The notes under the pieces are model-generated. The model saw nothing but the letters and a program-made list of their open reading frames with translations, was not told the DNA's origin and ran no database searches. Shown here one piece after another: positions 1 to 10,100 of a stretch of DNA of 64,000 nucleotides. The stretch is taken from the NCBI RefSeq assembly GCF_007741515.1, contig NZ_CP036263.1, positions 5,195,178 through 5,259,177 on the forward strand, read 5' to 3'. The DNA is from Adhaeretor mobilis. Lineage in GTDB: Bacteria; Planctomycetota; Planctomycetia; Pirellulales; Lacipirellulaceae. Numbering within the stretch: position 1 is the stretch's first letter; each line of letters begins with the position of its first letter. The position numbers and the translations under genes were made by a program.

Positions 1-1
1 T

Positions 2-1255
2 TGGGAGCCGACAGAGAACTTGGGTCCTGTCAATCTGGGAGATGCTCCAGTGATGTTGAGTCTTGGGCCAGATAATTACTGGATGTTTGGTCGCTACATG
101 AAAGAATCCAAAAAGGATGGCAAGAGCCCGTTGCCGCCGTTTACTCCTGAGCCAGCTACGCTGGAAGGTTTCGACATACCGTTAAAAACGACTAAGTTTC
201 CCAATCAATTTGACGCGGCCGGCGGATTGAAAAAGGGAACCGGAGGCTATCACGCCTGGCAAAGCCGCGACATGGTCAACTGGGTTCATCACGGACCCAT
301 TACTGAGAGTGTCGGCAAGTGGATGACGACCGCTGAGTTTGCCGATGGAAAAGCGTACTTCTACTATGACTTTCCCAATGACCAGGACCCTCACGTCTAT
401 GTCGACGCCGACCTGTTCGACGGTCTTCCAGGCGACAACAAGGGGATGGCCTACGACGATCCTTCCCATGGGTCTGACTGCGCGATCATCCGCGACCTTG
501 ACGGGAAGTTTCATCTGATTGTGGAAGATTGGAGTCCCATCAACGCGCGGACCCACGCCTGGGATTCTCCGCTTGCGGCTCACGCTGTCAGTCCTGACGG
601 AATTCAGGACTTCAAGCTGCTCTCGCCCCCGGTGGACGAGCGCACGAAACCAACCGGCCAGATTGGAACTTACAATCATCCGCACTGGGTCAAGGAGAAT
701 CCCGAACGTTTCATGACAAATGTGGCCGAGTACGAGATACACGAGCCAGAGCAAAACGCCTACGGCGATTGGTCAGCGATTTGCATCGGCGGGCAGTACT
801 ACCTGTTTTGCGACTTTGATCCTGCTGAAGGCAAGAACATGAGCGTCGGGTGGTTCACGGCGTCGAGCATTGACGGCCCCTTTTCGTTTTGCGATTCCCT
901 CGGCAAGGGGCACCCTGACCCGGATATTTGCTTCGCTGAAGGGAAGTTCTATCTGGCGACTCAAATGAAAACCGATTATGTCAGCGCCGGTCCTTGGGTC
1001 GAATCAGTCGAAGCTCGTGTCGGGGTCGATACCGATGGTGACGGCAGCGTCGATCACTGGGGCGATTGGCAACGAGTCAAAGAAACGTACGACTACACGC
1101 CTGGTTTTGCCAAGCAGATACAGAAGACTCCAGCTTCGATCGACTTGTCAGATCTACCCGCAGGCTTTGGCTTTCAGTTCGAAGTCAAAGTCACCGACAC
1201 GACCGAGAACAAGTCGAAACCGAAGCTTGACAAGGTCACTCTGACATTTGAGTGA
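2..1255 (+). CDS. secreted beta-propeller glycoside hydrolase (GH43/GH117-like), 5' end outside the window
   Basis: The reading frame is open from base 2, so the true start lies left of the window; the first possible internal start is a TTG at 20. About 418 residues are visible. The repeated pattern of an acidic residue followed by DGKFHL, GGQYYL and EGKFYL strands is typical of five-bladed beta-propeller glycosidases of the GH43/GH117/GH32 type. GSDCAII and HPDPDICF are the blade-start segments that usually carry acidic catalytic or ligand residues. Near the C-terminus DTDGDGSVD resembles a calcium-binding loop, followed by a beta-rich tail ending at 1255. A four-sulfatase run follows on the same strand, so a role in degrading a sulfated glycan is inferred. 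The exact family and substrate cannot be fixed by eye. Confidence 0.7.
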   Translation, partial: WEPTENLGPVNLGDAPVMLSLGPDNYWMFGRYMKESKKDGKSPLPPFTPEPATLEGFDIPLKTTKFPNQFDAAGGLKKGTGGYHAWQSRDMVNWVHHGPITESVGKWMTTAEFADGKAYFYYDFPNDQDPHVYVDADLFDGLPGDNKGMAYDDPSHGSDCAIIRDLDGKFHLIVEDWSPINARTHAWDSPLAAHAVSPDGIQDFKLLSPPVDERTKPTGQIGTYNHPHWVKENPERFMTNVAEYEIHEPEQNAYGDWSAICIGGQYYLFCDFDPAEGKNMSVGWFTASSIDGPFSFCDSLGKGHPDPDICFAEGKFYLATQMKTDYVSAGPWVESVEARVGVDTDGDGSVDHWGDWQRVKETYDYTPGFAKQIQKTPASIDLSDLPAGFGFQFEVKVTDTTENKSKPKLDKVTLTFE

Positions 1256-1277
1256 ACCAGTTCTTTAAGAATTTTAG

Positions 1278-1300
1278 TGGGCAATCTTCTCGCTTGCCCA
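1278..1300 (+). terminator. weak hairpin between the glycosidase and the first sulfatase
   Basis: A 7-bp perfect stem (TGGGCAA/TTGCCCA) with a 9-base loop lies 23 bases after the stop codon of the upstream gene. No T-run follows, so it could be an attenuating hairpin or chance. Confidence 0.25.
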
Positions 1301-1364
1301 ATTCGTCCATAGCAAACAGACCGGGGCACTTGCCCTGCGGTACTTGTTCTTGAGTAGGAGTTTG

Positions 1365-2843
1365 ATGAGGCACCTAATTATTGTTTCGTGTATGGTCGCA
1401 GTTAGCGCTACGTACGCGATGGCTGAGAAACCCAACTTCGTCATCATTCTTACAGACGACCAGGGTTACGCTGATGTGGGCTGCTATGGTTCCCCTGATA
1501 TTCGCACGCCGCGACTAGACGCCATGGCTGACGAGGGCGTGAAGTTCACAAATTTCTATGCGCAGCCGATCTGCGGGCCATCGCGCGCAGCGTTAATGAC
1601 CGGCTGCTATCCCATGCGGGTTGCCGAGCGGGGCAGTACGAAGCAGGTCCATACGATTCTTCATAGCAAGGAAATCACTATTGCGGAGATTTTGAAAACG
1701 CAAGGCTATGCGACCGCCTGTTTTGGGAAATGGGATCTTGCCAAACACTCGCAGTCGGATTTCTTCCCAGACTTGTTTCCTACGCGGCAAGGCTTCGATT
1801 ATTTCTTTGGCACGCCGACCAGCAACGACCGCGTTGCCAACTTGTACCGCAATGAAAAGCTGATCGAACCAAAAGCTAACATGGCGACTCTGACCGAACG
1901 CTACACCGACGAAGCGATCAGTTTCATGCGGAAACATAAGGACGAGCCATTCTTTGTCTACCTTCCTCATACGATGCCGCACACTCGATTGGACGCCTCG
2001 TTGAGATTCAAGGGCAAGAGCAAACGCGGGCTCTACGGCGACGTGATAGAAGAGATCGATTTTAACGTGGGCCGCATTCTGGACGCGGTGCACGAACTGG
2101 ATCTGGCAAAGAACACCTATGTGATTTTCACCAGCGACAACGGTCCTTGGCTGTCCAAGAATAAAGAACACGCCGACGGTCATTTGCCGAGGGATCACGG
2201 CGGTTCGGCGGGCCCCTTGCGGAGCGGAAAGGTATCGACGTTTGAAGGTGGCGTCCGTGTCCCTTGCATTGTTTGGGGGCCCGGTCGCGTGCCAGCGGGG
2301 AAAACGTGCGATGCGATCGTGAGTACGCTCGATGTCCTTCCCACCTTTGCGGCTTTAGCTGGCGGGGAAACTCCTGCGGATCGCGTTATTGACGGGGAGG
2401 ATATACGCCATCTGTTTGGCGGCGAATTCGATAAAGCTAACGCAGACAAGACGCATTTCTACTACCTGAGAATGCATCTGCAGGCGGTGCGACAAGGTAA
2501 GTGGAAGTTGCATCTGCCACGCGAGATAGAACCGATTGGCGCCGCCCCTTTTAGTCGAAATCCGCACATTCCCATCGCCGACCGCATCGGCTTTCCCAAG
2601 CCGTTTCTCGTAGATTTGGAAGCCGATCTGGCCGAGACTACGGATGTCAGCGAACAGCACCCCCATGTTGTTAAGCGGTTGCTCGCCTTAGCGGAATCGA
2701 TGCGTGAGGACCTTGGCGACTTCGACCGGGTTGGAAAGAACATGCGGTTCTTCGACCTGAACGGGCTGCGTCCGACCAAGCCGCCGGTTCCAGTGGCTCA
2801 CAAACCCCACAGCAGCAAACGAAGCAAGGAGATAGAACGTTGA
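1365..2843 (+). CDS. secreted type I sulfatase (first of four in tandem)
   Basis: Hydrolyses sulfate esters, probably on a polysaccharide, after export. The ATG at 1365 is preferred over upstream TTG codons because TAGGAG lies just before it and a signal peptide (hydrophobic stretch ending near AMA) follows at once; about 492 residues. TDDQGYADVG supplies the N-terminal metal-binding Asp pair. CGPSR at residue 70 (TGC at 1572) is the CxPSR site whose Cys becomes formylglycine, followed by ALMTG. GKWD and TSDNGP are the later family motifs. The segment VPCIVWGPGRVPAG is informative because its paralogue at 27476 has a stop codon in place of this Trp. The stop overlaps the next start by 4 bases. 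Substrate unknown. Confidence 0.93.
   Translation: MRHLIIVSCMVAVSATYAMAEKPNFVIILTDDQGYADVGCYGSPDIRTPRLDAMADEGVKFTNFYAQPICGPSRAALMTGCYPMRVAERGSTKQVHTILHSKEITIAEILKTQGYATACFGKWDLAKHSQSDFFPDLFPTRQGFDYFFGTPTSNDRVANLYRNEKLIEPKANMATLTERYTDEAISFMRKHKDEPFFVYLPHTMPHTRLDASLRFKGKSKRGLYGDVIEEIDFNVGRILDAVHELDLAKNTYVIFTSDNGPWLSKNKEHADGHLPRDHGGSAGPLRSGKVSTFEGGVRVPCIVWGPGRVPAGKTCDAIVSTLDVLPTFAALAGGETPADRVIDGEDIRHLFGGEFDKANADKTHFYYLRMHLQAVRQGKWKLHLPREIEPIGAAPFSRNPHIPIADRIGFPKPFLVDLEADLAETTDVSEQHPHVVKRLLALAESMREDLGDFDRVGKNMRFFDLNGLRPTKPPVPVAHKPHSSKRSKEIER
2826..2831 (+). promoter_or_regulatory. ribosome binding site that fixes the TTG start of the second sulfatase
   Basis: AAGGAG sits 8 bases before TTG at 2840, inside the last codons of the first sulfatase. 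The TTGA overlap of start and stop indicates translational coupling. Confidence 0.75.
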
Positions 2844-4228
2844 GGACTTTCATTATTACTTTTGGCCTGTTTGTGGCGCTTGCCCTTCGCTCGCAAGCCG
2901 ACCAGCCAAACTTCGTTGTCATCTTTGCGGACGAACTGGGGTACGGTGACATCAGTTGCTACGACCCGAAGGGTGTCGAGACTCCGCATGTTGATGAATT
3001 GGCTGCAGAGGGATTTCGCAGTACGGATTTCTTTATCCCTGCCAACGTTTGCAGCCCCTCGCGAGCCGCATTGCTGACAGGCCGCTACCCGATGCGTTGC
3101 GGAATACCTGTTGCCCGGTACGAAAAGGCTGGCTCAAAGTATGAGGATTACGGTCTCGTACTTGACGAAATCACCATCCCCGAATTACTAGGGGCCGCCG
3201 GCTATCGCTCACTGATTGTCGGCAAATGGCACCTTGGTATGGAGGTCGAGGGTTCGCACCCCTTGGACGCCGGCTTTCACGAACACCTGGGCATTCCCAG
3301 CAACTACGCGACAAACCCGAAGGCACGCGGCCCGAACGCAGACACGCTCTATCGTGGTAAGCAGGTCGAACAGAAAAACGTTCCCCTGGAAGAGCTGACG
3401 CAGCGTTACACGGATGAAGTCGTCGAGTTTATCGGCCGGCAAAAGGACGAACCTTTTTTTATCTACGTCGCGCACCACATCGTCCACGGTCCGCACCGGC
3501 CCAGTGTAGACTTTGTGGGAACTTCCAAGAAAGGCAAGTACGGCGACTTCATCAAGGAACTCGATCACAGCACGGGCCGCATCATGAAAGCCTTGCACGA
3601 TGCGGGCGTCGATGACAATACGTTGGTAGTGTTTACCTCCGACAATGGCCCCACCTTTCACGGCTCTGCGGGACCGTTGCGAGGCGGCAAGTACTGCACG
3701 ATCGAAGGCGGGCATCGCGTGCCGGCCATCTTCCGCTGGCCGGGCAAGATACCAGCAGGGCAAGTCTCTCACGCAACGCTATCGAGCATGGATCTGCTGC
3801 CGCTGTTTTGCGACCTCTCTGGCGTGGAGAGACCGCAGGAACGGAAAATCGACGGAGAAAACATCTTACCGATTCTCACAGGCAAAACTGACGAGTCGCC
3901 GCATAAGAGGCTGTACTACTACAACGGCACAAACCTGCAGGCCGTTCGCGAAGGTGACTGGAAACTTCATCTGCCTCGTAGTCAGAAGGATCAACCCTTT
4001 TGGAACAAGAAGAAGCACGCGTCTCGAGTATTCGTAACGCTTGACGAACCCCACCTCTTTAACCTGAAAGAGGACATTGGCGAGAAGAATAACCTCGCCG
4101 CTCAGCATCCTGAAATTGTTGTGCGTTTGCAAGAATTTGCAGAAGAAGCACGTGCCGAACTTGGCGACGTACACACGACCGGCACCGATCAGCGAAGAAT
4201 CAACCTTGTGGATCCGCAGGAGCGGTAA
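2840..4228 (+). CDS. secreted type I sulfatase (second in tandem)
   Basis: About 462 residues from a TTG start with a strong Shine-Dalgarno. It has a Sec signal peptide (MRTFIITFGL to ALRSQA) and the formylglycine site CSPSR at residue 71 (TGC at 3050), followed by ALLTGRYP. GKWHLG and TSDNGP are intact. The N-terminal metal site reads ADELGYGD instead of the usual DDxGYGD, so the second of the two Asp ligands is Glu; the enzyme may still be active. It is translationally coupled to the sulfatase before it, and the next sulfatase starts 48 bases after its stop, so the block is probably one transcript. Exo- or endo-sulfatase on an algal-type glycan is inferred; substrate unknown. Confidence 0.92.
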   Translation: MRTFIITFGLFVALALRSQADQPNFVVIFADELGYGDISCYDPKGVETPHVDELAAEGFRSTDFFIPANVCSPSRAALLTGRYPMRCGIPVARYEKAGSKYEDYGLVLDEITIPELLGAAGYRSLIVGKWHLGMEVEGSHPLDAGFHEHLGIPSNYATNPKARGPNADTLYRGKQVEQKNVPLEELTQRYTDEVVEFIGRQKDEPFFIYVAHHIVHGPHRPSVDFVGTSKKGKYGDFIKELDHSTGRIMKALHDAGVDDNTLVVFTSDNGPTFHGSAGPLRGGKYCTIEGGHRVPAIFRWPGKIPAGQVSHATLSSMDLLPLFCDLSGVERPQERKIDGENILPILTGKTDESPHKRLYYYNGTNLQAVREGDWKLHLPRSQKDQPFWNKKKHASRVFVTLDEPHLFNLKEDIGEKNNLAAQHPEIVVRLQEFAEEARAELGDVHTTGTDQRRINLVDPQER

Positions 4229-4264
4229 GGCTTGATTGCATCGTCCCGAGTTGTTTTTTCGGAT

Positions 4265-4269
4265 AGGAG
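4265..4269 (+). promoter_or_regulatory. ribosome binding site deciding a TTG start
   Basis: AGGAG lies 7 bases before an in-frame TTG at 4277 and 16 bases before the alternative ATG at 4286, which favours the TTG. Confidence 0.6.
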
Positions 4270-4276
4270 TGAAGTC

Positions 4277-5728
4277 TTGAGTCAAATGCTAGTCGCTATA
4301 TGCCTTCTTGCAGGCCTTGCGCTTCGGACAGACGCCGCCCAGCCTAACGTTATCGTCATCATGGCGGACGACCTGGGCTACGCCGACGTTGGCTTCCAGG
4401 GCTGCAAGGACATTTCAACGCCCAACATCGACCAGCTTGCTAAAAGCGGAGCGCGCTTTTCGCAGGGCTACGTTACGGGGTGCATGTGTGGTCCATCGAG
4501 AGCTGGCTTTATCACCGGCCGCATTCAGTCCACCTTTGGTTACTATGTGAATCCCGCTCAACCATTGGATCCCAAGCAGGGGCTTCCAGCAGGCATAAAG
4601 ACCGTCGCTCACCATATGCAGCAGCAGGGATACGTAACCGGCGTCGTCGGCAAGTGGCACATGGGAACGGCCGATCATCAGCATCCCGACGCAATGGGGT
4701 ACTCCGATTGGTTCGGCTTCCTCGGTGGAGGATTGATGTACTATCCGCTGGATCATCCCTCGTACAACGGCCGGTATCTGACAAAGGAGAAACCGTGGAG
4801 TACGCGTGACATGCACCACACGTTGCCAATGCTGCACAACGGCACGCCCGTCGAGTGGAATCAATATCTGACTCGCGAGTTGACCGAGGGCGGCATCCGG
4901 TTCATCGAAAAGAACCGCGATCAGCCCTTCTTTCTATTCATGTCTTACAACGCACCTCATGAATATCTCGAAGCACCTGCAATAACGATTGCAAAGTACC
5001 CCCCCGATTCAGTGAGCGACGTTCCCGGTGTGCCTGCCAAGAGCCGGTCAATCTATGCCGCGATGGTAGACGAGATGGATCAGGGAATCGGACGATTGAT
5101 GGAAACGCTCAACAAGCTGGACCTCGCGGACAATACCGTCGTCTGGTTTCTAAGTGATCACGGCGGCCTGAAACGCACCAGTGACAACGGACCGCTGCGT
5201 GGAGCGAAAGGAAGTGCTTACGAAGGCGGACTCCGTGTTCCCTTCGTGGTCCGCTGGCCGGAGAAGGTGGCACCGGGTACAGTGCTCGATCATCCCGTGA
5301 CATCGCTAGATATCGGCGCAACTTCACTGGCTCTCGCCGGCGGGAATGTGAAACAAACGAGTCTGCATGGGAGTGACATCACCAGCTATATGACTGGCCA
5401 ATCGGCCGACGCTCCACACGATGTGATTTACTGGCACGTCGGTCGCAGTCCCCAAGACCTATCCGGAGTAATGCGTGACGGCGACTACAAAATGCTCGCG
5501 AAACGCGGCAGAGTCGAACTGTTCAACATCAAAGACGACCCGTCTGAGTCCACAGACCTTGCCAAAGCCCAACCGCAACGGGCCAAACGAATGCTGGTCC
5601 AATGGAATGAGTGGAATGGATCGAACGCACCGCCATTGTGGAAGCAAAGTGGACGCAAAGACTATCAGTATGCCGATTATGAGTGGCTCAAGGGCACGCC
5701 GCACTACCAACGAACAAAGGAAGAATAA
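4277..5728 (+). CDS. secreted type I sulfatase (third in tandem)
   Basis: The frame is open further upstream, but the Shine-Dalgarno at 4265 and the signal peptide (MLVAICLLAGLALRTDAA) support a start at TTG 4277, giving about 483 residues. MADDLGYADVGF is the first metal site. CGPSR at residue 71 is the formylglycine motif; it is preceded by another Cys (CMCGPSR). GKWHMG follows. The C-terminal metal motif is SDHGG rather than SDNG, a common variant. Unlike its neighbours it has a GG-rich segment at about residues 150-160 and a Trp-rich C-terminal tail, so it is probably a different sulfatase subfamily with a different sulfate position. The next gene starts 3 bases after its stop. Confidence 0.9.
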   Translation: MSQMLVAICLLAGLALRTDAAQPNVIVIMADDLGYADVGFQGCKDISTPNIDQLAKSGARFSQGYVTGCMCGPSRAGFITGRIQSTFGYYVNPAQPLDPKQGLPAGIKTVAHHMQQQGYVTGVVGKWHMGTADHQHPDAMGYSDWFGFLGGGLMYYPLDHPSYNGRYLTKEKPWSTRDMHHTLPMLHNGTPVEWNQYLTRELTEGGIRFIEKNRDQPFFLFMSYNAPHEYLEAPAITIAKYPPDSVSDVPGVPAKSRSIYAAMVDEMDQGIGRLMETLNKLDLADNTVVWFLSDHGGLKRTSDNGPLRGAKGSAYEGGLRVPFVVRWPEKVAPGTVLDHPVTSLDIGATSLALAGGNVKQTSLHGSDITSYMTGQSADAPHDVIYWHVGRSPQDLSGVMRDGDYKMLAKRGRVELFNIKDDPSESTDLAKAQPQRAKRMLVQWNEWNGSNAPPLWKQSGRKDYQYADYEWLKGTPHYQRTKEE

Positions 5729-5731
5729 GCA

Positions 5732-7141
5732 ATGCCTAGTCGTCAGCTTCTTGTGTTAGTGACCTTCTTGTGGTGCTGCCAACACACGTTCTCATTTGGG
5801 TTTGATCAACCACCAAACTTCGTGGTCATCTTTACAGACGATCAAGGCTACGGCGACCTGAGTTGCTACGGTGGTGCGCACGTCAGCACGCCACGCATCG
5901 ACCAAATGGCGGCCGAAGGAGCCAAGTTGACCAGTTTCTATGTGGCAGCGCCAGTCTGTACGCCGTCGCGTGCCGGGCTTATGACTGGGTGCTATCCTAC
6001 ACGGATCGGGATGGGGAAAGGCTCGAAGCACGGGGTGCTACTCGCCGGTGATGCGAAAGGCCTCCATCCTAACGAAATCACCATTGCGGAAGTGCTGAAA
6101 TCGGTCGGCTATCGAACAGGCATGTTCGGCAAATGGCATCTCGGGGACCAGCCCGAGTTTTTGCCGACAGAGCAGGGATTCGACGAGTACTTTGGAATTC
6201 CCTACAGCCACGATATCCATCCCTTTCATCCGCGACAGAAACACTATCAGTTTCCACCGCTGCCGCTTCTGGAAGGCGAAACCGTTGTCGAAATGGAACC
6301 CGATGCGGACTTCCTAACCAAACGCATCACGCAGCGGTCTGTGGAGTTTATCGAGAAACACAAAGACGATCCATTCTTTCTCTACATTCCACACCCCATT
6401 CCTCACGCCCCACTCCATGTTTCGCCTAAGTTGATGGACAAGGTCTCAGGCGACGTCGTGGCGAAGCTGAAAGAGGAAGACGGCTACATCGACTACCGCA
6501 CGAGAGACAAGCTTTTCCCTGAGGCGATTGCTGAGATCGATTGGTCCGTAGGGCAAATCCTCGACGCACTCCAAGCGAATGGTCTCGACGAAAACACGCT
6601 TGTGCTGTTCACCTCAGACAATGGCCCCCCGAGGAACACCCTCTTCGCCACAGCTGGACCATTACGCGGCCACAAAGGATCAACTTTCGAAGGTGGCATG
6701 CGCGAACCAACCGTCATCCGCTGGCCCGGTAAAATCCCCGCGGGTGAGGTGAACAATCAATTGATGACAGCCATGGACCTGCTGCCGACATTCGCGAAGC
6801 TGGCAGGCGCGGAGGTTCCAACCGACCGAATCATTGATGGCAAGAATATTTGGCCAACACTGGCCAAAAACGCCGACTCGCCTCACGATGCGTTCTTCTA
6901 CTATGCCGCCAATACGCTCAAAGCCGTGCGGTCGGGGAATTGGAAACTCCACACGAACAAAGGAAAACCAACGGAGCTGTACAATTTAGAGGACGACATC
7001 GGCGAGACGAATAACGTGTTGGGTGAGCATCCGAAAGTCGTAGAGCGGCTCACGGAGTATCTCGCCGATTTCGCCGCAGACATCGCCAAGAATAGCCGCC
7101 CCGCTGGCTTTGTCGAGAATCCCAAGCCGCTTTCAAAATAA
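5732..7141 (+). CDS. secreted type I sulfatase (fourth in tandem)
   Basis: About 469 residues from ATG 5732, which has AAGGAAG ahead of it inside the previous gene's last codons. A Sec signal peptide ends near SFGF. TDDQGYGDLSCYGG is the first metal site, CTPSR at residue 76 the formylglycine site, GKWHLG the substrate-pocket Lys/His motif, and TSDNGPP the second metal motif. It closes the four-gene sulfatase run. Its stop codon overlaps the stop of the convergent surface-protein gene by 9 bases (7133-7141), so there is no terminator between the two transcripts. Confidence 0.92.
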   Translation: MPSRQLLVLVTFLWCCQHTFSFGFDQPPNFVVIFTDDQGYGDLSCYGGAHVSTPRIDQMAAEGAKLTSFYVAAPVCTPSRAGLMTGCYPTRIGMGKGSKHGVLLAGDAKGLHPNEITIAEVLKSVGYRTGMFGKWHLGDQPEFLPTEQGFDEYFGIPYSHDIHPFHPRQKHYQFPPLPLLEGETVVEMEPDADFLTKRITQRSVEFIEKHKDDPFFLYIPHPIPHAPLHVSPKLMDKVSGDVVAKLKEEDGYIDYRTRDKLFPEAIAEIDWSVGQILDALQANGLDENTLVLFTSDNGPPRNTLFATAGPLRGHKGSTFEGGMREPTVIRWPGKIPAGEVNNQLMTAMDLLPTFAKLAGAEVPTDRIIDGKNIWPTLAKNADSPHDAFFYYAANTLKAVRSGNWKLHTNKGKPTELYNLEDDIGETNNVLGEHPKVVERLTEYLADFAADIAKNSRPAGFVENPKPLSK

Positions 7142-10100
7142 CTCTTGATTTCTGGCGTTCAATGGGCCTAACAGGAGCATCGCAGTGCAGAGCAGCAGCG
7201 CTCCACTCGCCGGTTCCGGCACGGCCATCGAAATCGGGGTCGACGCGACCACTTCGCTTCCATACTCCGCTTGCCATGCGGGAATGAGAGAAGGTGCGGA
7301 ACGCTGGATTGCTAGAAAGTCGGCACCGTCAACGTCGTTGTCTCCATCCCAATCGGCTTGCAAGGCGGCGACGACTCTAAGATACGCCTCGTCGGTTCTG
7401 TAGTTGATCTGCCACGCTAGGTCGGAGTCCAAGTCCGGCAGAGTAAGCGTATCAAACTGGCCAGTGATAATTCCGCCGTCGTTCAAGGTGGCACGTAGTA
7501 TGCGAAAAAAGTCACCTAGCTCAGGTTCAAAAACGCCTTCGCCGAGATCTACAAGCGATACTTCTAGCTCGCCCGCCAAGTCAAGCGTCCAGGCGGTGAG
7601 AACGTCAAACTTGCTGCCGTTTGGGGTGGTTCTGCCAAGTTCCAGTTGTAAGATGCCGGACGCGGATTGCTCGTAATGCCCAGCCATTCGTAGCTGACCT
7701 ACCGAGTCCCCGACGGTTACCGTACCGTGGTTGAGGAACCGTCTCTCATTCTCGCTGCCGAAGATCATACTTAAATGGCCCTCACCCTGGACCTTGCCGC
7801 CCTGCTCGTTCACTAAAGATGCGTAAGAGACCCTCATGTAATCAGCAAAATGGATCTCCGCCCCCGCTCGATTGAACAATTGGCTGTGGTCGTTGTCATC
7901 CGCCCCTTCCAGCGTCATCGTGGTTCCCGCACCGGCGCGAATAATCCCCTCATTCGCCATCTGTTCGTCGAAGACGATTCGGAATCTCGACTCGTCTCGG
8001 CTTTCAATCAAGCCTTCGTTCACCCAGTTGGGGCCAGCTCCGACCGTGAGCCAGCCATCGCCGTGGGCAACCAATTCGCCCCGCTGTTGGAACAGCCACC
8101 CTTGAGATGCTGTGGTGATGGTCAGATGCGAATCGTTGCCGGCCTCGATGCGGCCCTCATTGGTGAACAGGTAGTCTGTTGGATTGATAAACGCAGCAAA
8201 CCCGCTACTTGAAATCGTGTGGTCGGGGCCGTTGAGCAGGGTCGAGTTTTCCGGAACCCACAGCTCACCGTCAAAGCGTATCTCCCCACTGCCGAGAAAG
8301 CGGACTCGGCCAAGCCCTTCGTAAGTGCCATTCGATTGGTGGCCGTTGATCGAGCCAGTGGTTATCACTCCGTCGTTATAGATTGTGCCGGCGAGGACCG
8401 TACCGTACGGTGCTTCAACGTGCCCGCTGATGTGGGCTTCGGCAGCCGAACTGGGAATCCCGAAAGTTCCGTAGTCGTCGGCCGTGTAATTGATCGAGCC
8501 AAACTGTATAACCCCCCCTTCGTCGGCGTGCAAAATTCCGCCAACGACGCTGCCGATTGCGACGGTCGAACCTGGGCCCGCGTAGATCGTTCCTGGGGCG
8601 GTGTTGCCGAATTCGTCGGTCTCGTAATTTTTGATTCTGGAACCTTCGTCGAACCAGATGTATAAATCTGCGCCGTCAATCGCGCGGATGATGCCGCTGT
8701 TGGTCATCAAATTTCGATCGTTGCCGTCTTTAAACGAAAACTCGTTGAAGGTCGACGAATCGTTCGCTTCGATGATGCCACGGTTGATGAATTCTAGGTT
8801 TTCAATACTGGCTGTCCCATGTCTCGTTTCTTTGAATCTCAACGTATTGTCGACATTGATCAGCCGCGAGGCGCCCTGCCACTCTTTTTCAAACCCCGGT
8901 GTCGAGATCGAACCTCCCCCGGTGAGTGTGACTTCGTCGGCGGCGATGAGGATTTCGTGGGCATCGAATTCGTGGGTGAAGATCGTACCGGTGTTGTCGA
9001 TGTGTCCGACCAGGCTGAGATAGTCGTCATTGTTTAGAGACGGTCCGCTTTCGATGAACCCCTCCAAACGCACGTTCTCTAGAATGCTCTTACGAAGTGA
9101 TAGGCCCATGTCGGGCTCGGGTTTGAACGTGGAACCCCGGATTGTACCGCCAAAAGTGCGCACGTTGCAAAGGCAAAGTGACGATTCATCGTCTACTTCA
9201 ATGACGCCTCTGGTGTTGTTCAAAGTGTCACCCTCGAATCCAAGTCCCAGGTTTCCCCCATTGACCGCACGAATGACGCCCGAATTCGTCCAGGCCGCTT
9301 CACCGGGAGTTTGGCCTTCAGGACCGGAGAGATCTAAGTTCAGCATGCTGTGAGGGCCATCAGATTCGATCACCCCGCGATTGTCGACCAAAAGACCTTC
9401 GCCAAACGTTGAGGCGTTGAATACTTGGGGGTCGGAGGAACGGGCAGTGATTGTATTGTCAACGTTAATGAACCTAGGTGTCCCCTCGGCCAGATTCGTG
9501 ACTGTGCCGCCTGAAATCGTCGCATCGCCGATGAGTTCAATGCTCCCACCGCCCGAAACGGCCACTTGATTGGCAATCGCCAGATTCCCATGGTCGACTG
9601 TGATCGTTCTGAGATTCGCGAAGGTGCTGTTGTGGAGCGTAGCGTCACCGACAATCGTCGTTTGTGCATCGAGCTCAACGTTCTGGAGCGACACGCTGGA
9701 GAGCAGTTCCACATGACCTTCTTCAACACCGCCTGTGTTGGACGTCTGAATCCGCCCGCCGTAGATGTTCGCCTTTTCAATCAACACACGCGAATCGCCC
9801 TGCGCCTCGATCGTGCCCAAGAGATCGTCATCTTGATTCAAGATCGCCCCGTTTTCCCATTGAAACAGACGTAGCGTGCCACCATTGCTCGCGCGGAGCG
9901 TCCCGCGATTGAACAGGTTGTCCGTGTCATTGTGGTTCCCCTGCCCCAGTTGTGCTTGGACGCTGAGTTGAGCGACTGGCTTGTTGGCGTCGATCAAGTG
10001 CTCGTTCCAGATCGCCACCAATTCGATAGTGCCGCTGCCTTCAACAAGGCCCTGGTTCCAGAACAAGTGAGCCGAACCCTCGCCGTTGGGGCTTTGCCAC

